From: Actinomadura_C alba
Lineage (GTDB): Bacteria; Actinomycetota; Actinomycetes; Streptosporangiales; Streptosporangiaceae
Assembly: GCF_039530285.1 (NCBI RefSeq)
Contig: NZ_BAAAOK010000006.1
Location: forward strand, 1-64,000
Direction: 5' to 3'
DNA length: 64,000 nucleotides
Shown here: positions 16,159 through 25,315 of the stretch, in pieces
Numbering within the stretch: the first letter of the stretch is position 1
Layout: each line of letters opens with the position of its first letter
Notes under the pieces: model-generated
Databases searched by the model: none
What the model saw: the letters and a program-made list of their open reading frames with translations, nothing else
Told to the model about the DNA's origin: nothing
Program-made: the position numbers and the translations under genes

Positions 16159-18108
16159 ATGAGCCGTTACCGGTACGGCGCCTACCACGACGGGCCCGAT
16201 CCGCTCGCGCCGCCCTATGACGTGCGCTCCGCGCTCGACGCCATGGGCGACTCGGTGCTCGAGGGCACCGATCCGGCCGAGGCGCTGCGCGAGCTGCTCC
16301 GCCGCGGCCTGCCCGATTCACCGCGCGGCCGAGGCCTGGACGATCTGCTCCGCCAGGTCAGGAACCGCCGGCGGGACCTGCGCGGCCAGGGACGGCTGGA
16401 CGGCACCCTGGAGCAGGCACGGGCGCTGCTCGACAAGGCGATCGGCCAGGAGCGGGCGGCGCTGTTCCCCGACCCCGATGACGAGGCCAGGTTGCGCGAG
16501 GCGGAGCTCGACACGCTCCCGGCCGACACGGCGCAGGCCATCACCCGGCTCAGGGACTACGACTGGCGCTCGCCGGACGCGCGCGCGACGTTCGAGGAGC
16601 TCAAGCACCTGCTGAGGCGGGATGTGCTCGACTCGCAGTTCCGCGGGATGAAGCAGGCGCTGGAGCAGCAGGACCCTGCGGCGATGCAGCGGGTCAAGGA
16701 CATGATGGCCGAGCTCAACGAGATGCTCGAGAAGGACGCCCGCGGTGAGCACACCGAGGAGGACTTCGAGCGTTTCATGGGGAAGTACGGAGATCTGTTC
16801 CCCGACGCGCCGCGCACGCTGGAGGAGCTGGTCGACTCGCTGGCCAGGCGGGCGGCGGCGATGAACCGCCTGCTCGCCTCGCTCACGCCCGAGCAGCGGG
16901 CCGAGCTGGCGGGCCTGATGGCACAGGCTCTCGAGGATGCCGGACTGGCCATGGAGATGTCCCGGCTGTCCGACGCGCTGCGCGCCCGCCGGCCCGATCT
17001 GGACTGGGGCGGATCGGAGCGGATGACCGGCGACGATCCCCTGGGCATGGGCGACGCGACCACCGCGCTCGAGGAACTGGCCGATCTCGCCGAGCTCGAG
17101 GCGGCGCTGCGGCAGGACTACCCCGGGGCGCGGATGGACGACATCGACGAGGAGGCGGTCCGCCGGGCCCTGGGCCGCCGGGCGGTCGACGACCTCGCCG
17201 AGCTGCGCCGGATCGAGGCCGAGCTGGAGCGCCAGGGATACCTGCGCCGCCGTAGCGGTTCGCTGGAGCTGACCGCGAAGGCCGTGCGGCGGCTCGGTGA
17301 GACGGCGCTGCGCCGGGTGTTCTCCCAGCTCGAGGCGGCCCGCCGCGGGGATCACGACCAGGACGGCGCGGGCCAGGCCGGAGAGCTGACGGGGGCGAGC
17401 CGGGAGTGGCGGTTCGGCGACGAACAGCCGCTCGACGTGGTGCGCACCCTCGGCAACGCCGTGCGAAGGTCCGGCGCGCACCGGCCCGTCCGGCTGCACG
17501 CCGGCGACTTCGAGGTGCTCGAGACAGAGCGCCGCAGCGCCGCCGCCGTGTGCCTGCTCGTGGACCTGTCCTACTCGATGGTGCTGCGCGGTACCTGGGG
17601 GGTGGCCAAGCAGACGGCGCTCGCGCTGCACTCGCTCGTGACGACGAAGTACCCGCAGGACGCGATCCAGATCATCGGCTTCTCCAACTACGCCCGGGTG
17701 CTGCAGTCCACCGAGATGGCGGGGCTCGACTGGGACATGGTGCAGGGCACGAACCTCCACCACGCGCTGCTCATCGCCGGGCGTCATCTCGACCGGCATC
17801 CGGACTTCGAGCCGATCGTGCTGGTGGTCACCGACGGTGAGCCGACCGCGCATCTGCGCCGTGACGGCCGCTCCGTCTTCGACTACCCACCGTCTCCCGA
17901 GACCCTGGTGCTGACGATGGCCGAGGTGGACAAGATGACGCGGCGGGGGGCGACCCTCAACGTCTTCATGCTCGCCGACGACCAGCGTCTGGTGTCCTTC
18001 GTCGAGGAGGTCGCACGGCGCAACGGAGGGCGGGTCCTCGCCCCCACGCCGGATCGGCTCGGGGAGTACCTGGTGAGCGACTACCTGCGCGCCCGCCGCC
18101 GCGCGTGA
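16159..18108 (+). CDS. VWA domain-containing protein, partner of the AAA+ ATPase
   Basis: A 649-residue protein. The first about 400 residues are charged and helical (many Glu/Arg/Leu runs); the C-terminal third is a von Willebrand A domain with MIDAS motif D469LSYS, the second MIDAS Thr in QGTNLHH, and the Asp in VVTDGEPT. Together with the preceding MoxR-like ATPase it forms a conserved two-gene module in actinobacteria. By family knowledge the VWA partner brings a metal-dependent protein contact and the ATPase provides remodelling; the client here is unknown. GAGGGAG lies before the ATG. Confidence 0.88.
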   Translation: MSRYRYGAYHDGPDPLAPPYDVRSALDAMGDSVLEGTDPAEALRELLRRGLPDSPRGRGLDDLLRQVRNRRRDLRGQGRLDGTLEQARALLDKAIGQERAALFPDPDDEARLREAELDTLPADTAQAITRLRDYDWRSPDARATFEELKHLLRRDVLDSQFRGMKQALEQQDPAAMQRVKDMMAELNEMLEKDARGEHTEEDFERFMGKYGDLFPDAPRTLEELVDSLARRAAAMNRLLASLTPEQRAELAGLMAQALEDAGLAMEMSRLSDALRARRPDLDWGGSERMTGDDPLGMGDATTALEELADLAELEAALRQDYPGARMDDIDEEAVRRALGRRAVDDLAELRRIEAELERQGYLRRRSGSLELTAKAVRRLGETALRRVFSQLEAARRGDHDQDGAGQAGELTGASREWRFGDEQPLDVVRTLGNAVRRSGAHRPVRLHAGDFEVLETERRSAAAVCLLVDLSYSMVLRGTWGVAKQTALALHSLVTTKYPQDAIQIIGFSNYARVLQSTEMAGLDWDMVQGTNLHHALLIAGRHLDRHPDFEPIVLVVTDGEPTAHLRRDGRSVFDYPPSPETLVLTMAEVDKMTRRGATLNVFMLADDQRLVSFVEEVARRNGGRVLAPTPDRLGEYLVSDYLRARRRA

Positions 18109-18203
18109 CCCTCGACCGGCCGGGCACGCGGCCGTGCCGGCGGTGTGGCGGTCGCTCGCGTGGGCACCCCGATGGGCGGAGCGGGTTCGGATAAGGTCGC
18201 GTC

Positions 18204-18824
18204 ATGTCGAGTTCCGATCGCCTGCTGTTGATCCTGCACATCGGATTCGCGATCTTCACGCTGGGCCCGCTGACCGCGGCGACGATGGCCTCGCCCCGCT
18301 ACATCCGCCTGCGCCAGGCCGCCGTCCTGCGCTACCTGAACCGGGCGACCCGGATCTACGGGCTGCTCGCGCTGGGGATCTTCCTGTTCGGCCTGCTCCT
18401 GGCGGACGGCAACTTCTCGCAGGTATGGCTGACGGTCTCCATGACGCTGTTCATCGTGGCGCTCGCCCTGCTGCTCATCGTGGAGCGCGACCAGCGCAAG
18501 GCGGTGCACGCGCTCGAACTCGCCGCAGCCGGACGCGCGCCCGCCGCGCCGGAGCCGACCACCACCGGTGCTCCCGAGGACAAGGCCACCGGGCCCGGCG
18601 CGCCCGCCGAGGAGCCCCCCGCGAACGGAACGCCGGCCGAGCGGGCCGCCGGAGCCAAGGGCATGGACGCGCGGGCCGCCGAAGCGCAGGAGCGGGCGGC
18701 CAAGGCAGAGCCGGCCGGCCCGCCCATCGCCCAGGTCGAGCAGGGCCGGATCGCCGCGATCTCCGGGGTCATCGCGCTGCTGTGGCTCGTGATCTTGTTC
18801 TTGATGGTCTGGTACGGCCGGTGA
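18204..18824 (+). CDS. Multi-pass membrane protein of unknown function
   Basis: 206 residues. Three hydrophobic helices lie in the first half (about 7-27, 47-66, 71-92), then a long Ala/Pro/Glu-rich, probably cytoplasmic segment (about 100-180), and a last helix at the C-terminus (IAAISGVIALLWLVILFLMVWY, about 182-203). I do not recognise a named family. It follows the VWA gene by 95 bp on the same strand and ends nine bases before the convergent esterase gene. Confidence 0.72.
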   Translation: MSSSDRLLLILHIGFAIFTLGPLTAATMASPRYIRLRQAAVLRYLNRATRIYGLLALGIFLFGLLLADGNFSQVWLTVSMTLFIVALALLLIVERDQRKAVHALELAAAGRAPAAPEPTTTGAPEDKATGPGAPAEEPPANGTPAERAAGAKGMDARAAEAQERAAKAEPAGPPIAQVEQGRIAAISGVIALLWLVILFLMVWYGR

Positions 18825-18833
18825 CGAGCCCGG

Positions 18834-19859
18834 TCAGCCGGCCGGCTTCTTGGCGATCGAATCGATCCAGGTGATGAGGGTCCGCCAGGCCGCCGGGTCC
18901 TTGATGATCGTCATGGCGTGGCCGGTACCGGGCACTTCCTTCAGCGTGACCGGCACCCCGTAGCCCTTCAGCTCCGCGACGAGCTCCGTGCTGTGCGCGG
19001 TGGGCACGAACTCGTCCGCCGAGTGCATGATCAGCATCGGCGCGTCACCACGGTCGGCGTGGGTGGCCGGCGCGACGTCTTCGATCCGCTGCCAGCACGT
19101 CGTGTCGATCTCCTGCGGGGTACAGCCGATCAGTTGCTCCACCGCCCCTCGCAGCTTCACCGCCGTACTCGAGGCGCCGGGCAGCGCACCGTCGAGATAC
19201 GCGAGATAGGGCGAGTTCACCGGCGACAGGGCGACCACCCCGCTGACCTTCTGGGCCCCGGCGCCGTAGGTGCCCAGCATCGTCGCGAGCTGACCGCCCG
19301 CCGACGAACCGATGACGACGACTCGCGCCGGGTCGACCTTGAACCGCTCCGCGTGGCGCTTGATGAACGCCAGTGCGGCTTCGGCGTCATCGCGCTGCGC
19401 CGGCCACGGCGCCTCTCCGCTCAGCCGGTAGTCCGCCGAGAACACGGCGTAGCCGTCCGCGGCCAGCCGGTGTGCGACGCGCCGCCACGAGGACTTGTCC
19501 CCCGTGAGCCAGGACCCGCCGTGCAGCAGCAGGACGGCCGGCTGCGTTCCCTCGGCGGGGCTCCGCAGGTAGGCGTCGATCTGCTGATCGGCGTCGGGCC
19601 CGTAGGAGTATCTCGCGGTCCGCAGTCGGGGCAGCGTGACGATGAAGGCCTGTGCCGTCTCGACCTGGCTGCCCGCGGTGATCTTGGTGGCCTCCTGGGG
19701 TGCCTCCGGCGTGGCGCTCACCGGCTCCTGCGTGGTGGTGGTCGGCGTGGGGCCGACCGGCTCGGCCGGAGCCGCCGCCGCCTCGACGCCCGGGGATACG
19801 ACCGCCGCCGACGCGCACGCCGCAGCCACGGCCGCACTGAGCACCAGTACCTTGCGCAC
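18834..19859 (-). CDS. Secreted alpha/beta-hydrolase (carboxylesterase-like)
   Basis: A serine hydrolase exported by an N-terminal signal (VRKVLVLSAAVAAACASAAVV, with processing near SPGVEA). The start is GTG 19859, with GAGAGGGG six bases upstream. After a Thr/Pro/Glu linker (about 30-75) comes an alpha/beta-hydrolase core: oxyanion HGGSW, nucleophile S186 in GSSAGG, an Asp in the HSADEFVP segment, and His in GTGHAMT. This fits the acyl-peptidase/BD-FAE type of carbohydrate or lipid esterase. The substrate is unknown. The gene ends convergently with the membrane-protein gene at only nine bases. Confidence 0.85.
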   Translation of the reverse strand: MRKVLVLSAAVAAACASAAVVSPGVEAAAAPAEPVGPTPTTTTQEPVSATPEAPQEATKITAGSQVETAQAFIVTLPRLRTARYSYGPDADQQIDAYLRSPAEGTQPAVLLLHGGSWLTGDKSSWRRVAHRLAADGYAVFSADYRLSGEAPWPAQRDDAEAALAFIKRHAERFKVDPARVVVIGSSAGGQLATMLGTYGAGAQKVSGVVALSPVNSPYLAYLDGALPGASSTAVKLRGAVEQLIGCTPQEIDTTCWQRIEDVAPATHADRGDAPMLIMHSADEFVPTAHSTELVAELKGYGVPVTLKEVPGTGHAMTIIKDPAAWRTLITWIDSIAKKPAG

Positions 19860-20043
19860 CCAATGCCCCTCTCGTGGTGGAATCTGGCGGTCATCATAGA
19901 TCACCGGAATGGGGCGTTGTGCGAGGATCCCCGCCCGGGCGGTCGACCGTGTCGGCACGACCGCCCGGGCGCAGGCGGCCGTCGTGGCCCGCGAGGCGTC
20001 GCCGGGCCGGCCCGGGCGGGCCGGCCGAGGCTCAGGACGAGGC

Positions 20044-21198
20044 TCAGGACAGAGCCTGCTCCAGATCCTGCAGCAGGTCATCGCGGTCTTCGATGCCGAC
20101 CGACAGCCGGACGAGGTCGGCGGGCACCTCGAGCGGCGATCCCGACGCGGACGCGTGCGTCATGCGGGCCGGGTGCTCGATCAGCGACTCGACCCCGCCG
20201 AGCGACTCGCCGAGGATGAAGAGCCTCGTGCTCTCGCACACCCGTACGGCCGCGTCCTCTCCGTCGGTGAGCCGGAACGAGACCATGCCGCCGAAGGCGC
20301 GCATCTGCTTCGCGGCGACGTCGTGCCCTGGGTGTCCGGGCAGCCCGGGGTACCTGACCTCGGCCACCCGCGGATGCCGTACGAGCATCTCCGCGACGGC
20401 GGTGGCGTTGGCGCAGTGCCGATCCATGCGCACCCCGAGGGTCTTGATGCCGCGCATCGTCAGCCAGGCGTCGAACGGCCCGCAGATCGAGCCCATCGCG
20501 TTCTGGTGGAACTGGAGCCGCTCGCCCAGCGCGGGGTCGGCGACGACGAGCGCCCCGCCCACCACGTCGGAGTGGCCGCCGAGGTACTTCGTGGTCGAGT
20601 GCACGACGACGTCCGCCCCGAGGGTGAGCGGCTGCTGCAGGTAGGGGGAGGCGAAGGTGTTGTCCACCACGAGCAGGGCGCCCGCCGCGTGGGCCACCTG
20701 CGCCAGCGCCGCGATGTCGGCGATGCCCAGCAGCGGATTGGTCGGGGTCTCCACCCAGATCGCGATCGTCTCGGGGCGCACGGCCGCGCGCACGGCCGCG
20801 ATGTCGGCGAGTTGCACCGGATCGAAGGCCACCCCCCACCGCTCCAGGACCTTGGCGAAGAGCCGGTAGGTGCCGCCGTACGCGTCGCCGGGGATCAGAA
20901 CGTGGTCGCCGGGCTTGCATATCGTGCGCAGCAGAGTGTCCTCCGCCGCGAGTCCCGACGCGAAGGCCAGTCCGCGGGTGCCCGCCTCGATGGCCGCCAG
21001 GCATTCCTCCAGGGCGGTGCGGGTCGGGTTGGCCGAGCGGCTGTACTCGTAGCCGCCGCGTAGACCGCCGATGCCGTCCTGCTTGTACGTCGATACCTGG
21101 TAGATGGGCGGTACGACCGCCCCCGTGGCGGGATCGGGCGCCTGGCCTGCGTGGATGGCCAAGGTCTCGAAACCGGCTGCGTCAGTGAAACGATCCAT
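20044..21198 (-). CDS. metB: Cystathionine gamma-synthase
   Basis: PLP enzyme of the Cys/Met metabolism family, 384 residues. The PLP lysine is K204 in STTKYLGGHSD; other marks are YSRSANPTR, the FASGLAAED loop, DNTFASPYLQQP and ESLGGVESLIEHPA. In actinobacteria this type joins an activated homoserine with cysteine, or acts as gamma-lyase; sequence alone does not settle the direction. It faces cystathionine beta-synthase across an MMPL gene, so both halves of a transsulfuration route are encoded within 5 kb. It is divergent from the MMPL gene. Confidence 0.92.
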   Translation of the reverse strand: MDRFTDAAGFETLAIHAGQAPDPATGAVVPPIYQVSTYKQDGIGGLRGGYEYSRSANPTRTALEECLAAIEAGTRGLAFASGLAAEDTLLRTICKPGDHVLIPGDAYGGTYRLFAKVLERWGVAFDPVQLADIAAVRAAVRPETIAIWVETPTNPLLGIADIAALAQVAHAAGALLVVDNTFASPYLQQPLTLGADVVVHSTTKYLGGHSDVVGGALVVADPALGERLQFHQNAMGSICGPFDAWLTMRGIKTLGVRMDRHCANATAVAEMLVRHPRVAEVRYPGLPGHPGHDVAAKQMRAFGGMVSFRLTDGEDAAVRVCESTRLFILGESLGGVESLIEHPARMTHASASGSPLEVPADLVRLSVGIEDRDDLLQDLEQALS

Positions 21199-21221
21199 TC
21201 CCCGAGGTTAACGGGCCCCCG

Positions 21222-21240
21222 CCCTCCTCCAGGAGGAGGG
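21222..21240. promoter_or_regulatory. 19-bp perfect dyad in metB/MMPL divergent region
   Basis: CCCTCCTCC and GGAGGAGGG are exact complements around a single A. The site lies 24 bp upstream of the metB start and 112 bp upstream of the MMPL start. A one-base loop makes an RNA hairpin less likely than a protein-binding dyad, though the right half also resembles ribosome-site sequence. Assignment as an operator is inference. Confidence 0.35.
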
Positions 21241-21351
21241 ACTCCCCCGCAGGTACTAGGGCGGATTTCGCCGTACGGGCCGACTCGGACCGCGCATTCG
21301 ACCCGTACCGTTCAAGGGTAATCACCGAACCCCCCAATCTAAGGAAGACCG

Positions 21352-23511
21352 ATGTTCGCTGCCCTGGCACGCGTTGTCGTAAGGCACCCGTGGTGGACGA
21401 TCGCGGCCTGGGTGCTCGCCGCGTTTGTCATCATCTGGCAGTCCCCCAACCTTGAAACCACATCCGACCAGGGCGACTTCCTGCCCTCCAAGTACGAGTC
21501 CGTCCAGGCCGCACAGCTGGCCGAGAAGGCGTTTCCGCAGCAGGCGGATCTGACCGCGCTCATCGTGGTGCAGCGGACCGACGGCGGGCAGATCACGCCC
21601 GCCGATACCGCCAAGGTGACGCAGGCCGCCGGCAACCTGACCACCAAGAAGTACCCGACCGTTCAGGGCTTCGTGACCGGCCCGCAGGCGGTGGCCCCCA
21701 ACAAGGCCGTCCAGCTGATCAGCGTGCCGATGCAGGCGGTGACCGGGGAGGCCGCCAAGGACCAGAGCCAGGCCATCAAGGACATCCGCGCCGAGCTGCC
21801 CAAGGAGCTCGGCAGTGGGCTGGAGGCCAAGGTCGGCGGCGAGGTCGCGGCATTCGTCGACAACGAGGACTCCTTCACCCAGTCTTTCGCGATCATCTCC
21901 ATCGCCACCTTCGCGCTGATCATCGGGCTGATCCTGCTGATCTTCCGGGCGCCGCTGGCGGCGGTGCTGCCGATCCTGGTGATCTTCGCCACCGAGATGG
22001 TGTCGATGAAGCTGATCGGCGCCGCCTCCAAGCTTCTGGACTTCTCCGGTGACGACAGCCTGCAGATCATCCTGACCATCGTGCTCTTCGGCGTCGGCGC
22101 CGACTACTACCTGTTCCTGCTGTTCCGCTACCGGGAGCGGCTGCGCGCCGGGGACGACAAGAAGACCGCGCTGATCGTCGCGGCGGAGCGGGTCGGCGAG
22201 GTCATCACCTCCGCCGCTGCGGCCATCGCGGTCACCTTCCTGGTGCTGATGCTGGCCTCCTTCGGCATCTTCGCCGCCTGGGGCCCGTCGCTGGCCATAG
22301 GCGTGCTTGTGATGGGCGTCACCTCGTTGACGCTGTTCCCGGCCATCCTGTCGCTGCTGGGTCCCGCGGTCTTCTGGCCGTCCAAGGCGTGGAAGAAGCA
22401 GCCCAAGGCCACCGTCTCGGCACGGCTGGGCGGCATGGTCGGCAAGCGCCCGGCCCTGGTCGCCCTCGGCGCCGGCGCCCTGATGGTCGCGCTGGCCGCC
22501 GGGGCGGTCGGCTTCAAGTCCGACTACGACTTCCAGTCCAGCTTCCCGCAGGACACCGAGTCCGCGCAGGCCGCCAAGGACATGCGCAAGGGCTTCCCGG
22601 CCGGGCAGACCACCCCCGTCCAGGTGATGGTCCAGTCCACCGACGGGCAACCGCTGAACAAGGCGGAACTGGACGCGTTCGGGCAGCGATCCAGGTCACT
22701 GCCGGGCATCGGCGGCGTACAGCCCGCCGAGATGGGCAAAGACCCCACGGTCGCCCGCGTCAACCTGGTGCTCAACGGCAACCCGGTGGACAACGACTCC
22801 ATCACCCTGGTCAAGGAGGAACTCACGCCGGCCGTCCACAAGATCGCGCCACAGGGCACCAAGGTGCTGGTGGGCGGCGAGACCGCGATCTACAGCGACA
22901 TCAACAAGGTCGTCAACCGGGACCTGTCGGTGATCCTGCCGGTCGCCGGGGTGCTGATCGCGCTGATCCTTCTCGCGCTACTGCGTTCGGTGGTCGCCCC
23001 GCTGTACCTGGTCCCGGCGGTGCTGCTCGGCTTCGCCGCCACCCTGGGCTCCGCGGTGTACGTCTTCCAGGGCGTGATGGGCAAGCCTGGTGAGATCTTC
23101 CACCTGCCGATCATGCTGTATCTGTTCGTGCTGGCAATCGGCACCGACTACAACATCCTGATGACCGCGCGGCTGCGCGAGGAGGCCAAGGAGGGCCACG
23201 AGCCGCGTCGGGCCGCAGCGTTGGCAGTCGAGCACGGCGGCCCGACGGTCGCCGCCGCCGGGCTGATCCTCGCCGGCACGTTCTCGGTGATGCTGCTGGC
23301 CAAGGTCTCGATGCTGCAGCAGATGGGCTTCTCCATCGCGCTGGGCATCGCGCTGTCGGCTTTCGTGATGTCGATCTTCCTGGTGCCGGGCATCACCGCG
23401 CTGCTCGGCCGCGCCGCCTGGTGGCCAGGGCACGGGGACAGGCCCGTGAAGGGGAACGACTCCGACCGGGTCGACGACGACCGGCTCGCCCCGGTCGGCA
23501 CCGGCCACTGA
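21352..23511 (+). CDS. MMPL/RND family transporter
   Basis: A 719-residue, roughly 11-12 helix membrane protein of the MMPL group, proton-driven exporters of lipids or small molecules in actinobacteria. Two homologous halves are visible: each has a helix after the N-terminal helix, a large extracytoplasmic loop, then a bundle carrying the proton-relay DY motif (GADYYLFLLFRYRE at about residue 253 and GTDYNILMTARLREE at about 600). The C-terminus is a short charged tail. The substrate is not predictable. It is divergent from metB and separated from cbs by a strong terminator. Confidence 0.93.
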   Translation: MFAALARVVVRHPWWTIAAWVLAAFVIIWQSPNLETTSDQGDFLPSKYESVQAAQLAEKAFPQQADLTALIVVQRTDGGQITPADTAKVTQAAGNLTTKKYPTVQGFVTGPQAVAPNKAVQLISVPMQAVTGEAAKDQSQAIKDIRAELPKELGSGLEAKVGGEVAAFVDNEDSFTQSFAIISIATFALIIGLILLIFRAPLAAVLPILVIFATEMVSMKLIGAASKLLDFSGDDSLQIILTIVLFGVGADYYLFLLFRYRERLRAGDDKKTALIVAAERVGEVITSAAAAIAVTFLVLMLASFGIFAAWGPSLAIGVLVMGVTSLTLFPAILSLLGPAVFWPSKAWKKQPKATVSARLGGMVGKRPALVALGAGALMVALAAGAVGFKSDYDFQSSFPQDTESAQAAKDMRKGFPAGQTTPVQVMVQSTDGQPLNKAELDAFGQRSRSLPGIGGVQPAEMGKDPTVARVNLVLNGNPVDNDSITLVKEELTPAVHKIAPQGTKVLVGGETAIYSDINKVVNRDLSVILPVAGVLIALILLALLRSVVAPLYLVPAVLLGFAATLGSAVYVFQGVMGKPGEIFHLPIMLYLFVLAIGTDYNILMTARLREEAKEGHEPRRAAALAVEHGGPTVAAAGLILAGTFSVMLLAKVSMLQQMGFSIALGIALSAFVMSIFLVPGITALLGRAAWWPGHGDRPVKGNDSDRVDDDRLAPVGTGH

Positions 23512-23525
23512 CGAGACGATCACTG

Positions 23526-23562
23526 TGGGCCCGCCCGTTACCTCGTGGAGCGGGCGGGCCCA
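23526..23562. terminator. Bidirectional terminator
   Basis: TGGGCCCGCCCG pairs perfectly with CGGGCGGGCCCA (12 bp, 13-nt loop) between the convergent MMPL and cbs genes. Confidence 0.85.
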
Positions 23563-23605
23563 AGGACTTGCGCGACCGAGGGATTCCCAGCGCGCCCGGC
23601 GCCGC

Positions 23606-24985
23606 TCAGGCGCTCGGCGCGCTCGCGAGGAAGGCCAGGAGGTCCTGGCGGGTGATGAGACCGGCCGGCTTGCCGTCGACGAGCACGACCGCGGCACCGG
23701 CCTTCTCCAGCACGCCGACGGCCTTGCTCACCGGTTCACCAGAACCGATCATCGGCAGTGCGGGCGACATGTGCCCCGCGATCTGCTCGTCCAGCCGCGC
23801 CCTGCCGTGTACGAGGGCGTCCAGCAGATCCCGTTCGACGATGGAGCCGACCACCTCGGCGGCCATGACCGGCGGCTCCTCCTTCATCACCGGGAGCTGC
23901 GACACGTTGTACTCCCGCATCACCGCGATCGCCGTCTCGACCGCCTCATCGGGGTGCACGTGCACGAACTCCGGCATGCCGGGGGTCTTGCGAGCCAGTA
24001 CCTCGCCGACCTGTGCCTCCTCGGAGGGCGTCGACAGGAACCCGTAGTCGGCCATCCACTCGTCGTTGAAGATCTTCGAGAGGTACCCACGGCCGCCGTC
24101 CGGCAACAGCACCACGATGACGTCCTCGGGCGCGGCGGTCTCGGCCACCCGCAGCGCGGCGACGACGGCCAGCCCGCAGGAGCCGCCGACCAGCAGCGCC
24201 TCCTCCCTGGCGAGCCGTCGCGTCATGACGAACGAATCGCGGTCGCTGACCGCGATGACGCGGTCGCAGATGTCCCGGTCATAGGTCTGCGGCCAGATGT
24301 CCTCGCCGACGCCCTCGACGAGGTACGGGCGCCCGGCGCCGCCGGAGTAGACCGACCCCTCGGGGTCGGCCCCGATGACCTGGACCCGGCCGCCGGAGAT
24401 CTCCTTGAGATAGCGGCCGGTGCCCGAGACGGTGCCGCCGGTCCCGATGCCGGTCACGAAGTGCGTGATACGCCCTTCGGTCTGCTCCCAGATCTCCGGG
24501 CCCGTGCTCTCGTAGTGCGACTGCGGGTTGCCCGGGTTGACGTACTGGTCGGGCTTCCACGCACCCGGGATCTCGGCCGCGAGCCGATCCGACACCGAGT
24601 AATAGGACTCCGGGTGGTCGGGTGCCACGGCCGTCGGGCAGATGACGACCTCGGCGCCGTACGCCCGCAGCACGTTGATCTTGTCGCCGCCCACCTTGTC
24701 CGGGCAGATGAAGACACAGCGATAGCCCCGCTCCTGCGCGACGATCGCGAGCCCCACGCCGGTGTTACCGGAGGTCGGCTCCACGATCGTGCCGCCCGGG
24801 CGAAGCGCGCCGGACACCTCGGCGGCATCGACCATTCGCACGGCGATGCGATCCTTCACCGAGCCACCGGGGTTGAAGTATTCGACCTTGGCCAGCACTT
24901 GTGGCGCCAGCCCGGAGGTCACTTTGCGTAGCCGGACGAGCGGCGTGTTCCCGATCAGTTCGACCAGCGAATCGTGTACTTGCAC
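23606..24985 (-). CDS. cbs: Cystathionine beta-synthase
   Basis: Condenses serine (or O-acetylserine) with homocysteine to cystathionine. The 459-residue protein has the PLP fold-type II core (K44 in NPGGSVKDR, the TSGNTGVG phosphate loop, GTGGTVSGTG) and a C-terminal pair of CBS domains (about residues 335-455), the long form that separates Cbs from plain cysteine synthase. The start is GTG 24985, with AAGGA seven bases upstream. Together with metB it gives a bidirectional link between cysteine and methionine. A long hairpin lies in the leader, 31 bases upstream of the start. Confidence 0.93.
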   Translation of the reverse strand: MQVHDSLVELIGNTPLVRLRKVTSGLAPQVLAKVEYFNPGGSVKDRIAVRMVDAAEVSGALRPGGTIVEPTSGNTGVGLAIVAQERGYRCVFICPDKVGGDKINVLRAYGAEVVICPTAVAPDHPESYYSVSDRLAAEIPGAWKPDQYVNPGNPQSHYESTGPEIWEQTEGRITHFVTGIGTGGTVSGTGRYLKEISGGRVQVIGADPEGSVYSGGAGRPYLVEGVGEDIWPQTYDRDICDRVIAVSDRDSFVMTRRLAREEALLVGGSCGLAVVAALRVAETAAPEDVIVVLLPDGGRGYLSKIFNDEWMADYGFLSTPSEEAQVGEVLARKTPGMPEFVHVHPDEAVETAIAVMREYNVSQLPVMKEEPPVMAAEVVGSIVERDLLDALVHGRARLDEQIAGHMSPALPMIGSGEPVSKAVGVLEKAGAAVVLVDGKPAGLITRQDLLAFLASAPSA

Positions 24986-25315
24986 GGCGACATCCTTGTC
25001 AGCTCTGCCGTTGACGGATCCGTGCGGCCGGCGGTCCGGCGGCGCACGGATCCGAGTCCTCTTTCATCGTATTTTCCAAGCGCGGGTCCTAAAGCTCCGG
25101 CTCGGAGACGTGGCCCTCGGCCCATTCGAACGTATGCGTGATATCGTCCCCGTCCCGGCCGCGATGACCAGGCCACCCGGTAAGTATGACCGTCCGCTGA
25201 CCGTAATCCACCATTGGACGGCCGGTTCTGTGGTGACCATATGTGATCCTGTGAGTGCTGCCACCGTCAGGGGCGGCGAGAACACCCCGGGGAGTGAGCG
25301 GCCGGTGATGAACCG
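24986..25315. other. 330-bp gap between cbs and the SGNH hydrolase gene
   Basis: Divergent region without a convincing gene. It holds the cbs leader hairpin (25016-25053), a weak minus-strand promoter candidate (TACGAT -10-like hexamer at 25071-25066, with TTTAGG 16 bases further upstream), and a CCGTCC/GGACGG pair near 25190-25225. The plus-strand open frame across it shows no family resemblance. Confidence 0.6.
25016..25053 (-). promoter_or_regulatory. Leader hairpin upstream of cbs
   Basis: GGATCCGTGCG pairs exactly with CGCACGGATCC (11 bp); the 16-nt loop can form a further GCCG/CGGC stem. If transcription starts just after the candidate -10 at 25071-25066, this hairpin sits at the very 5' end of the cbs mRNA. 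It could stabilise the message or regulate it; no riboswitch class is recognised. Confidence 0.5.
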
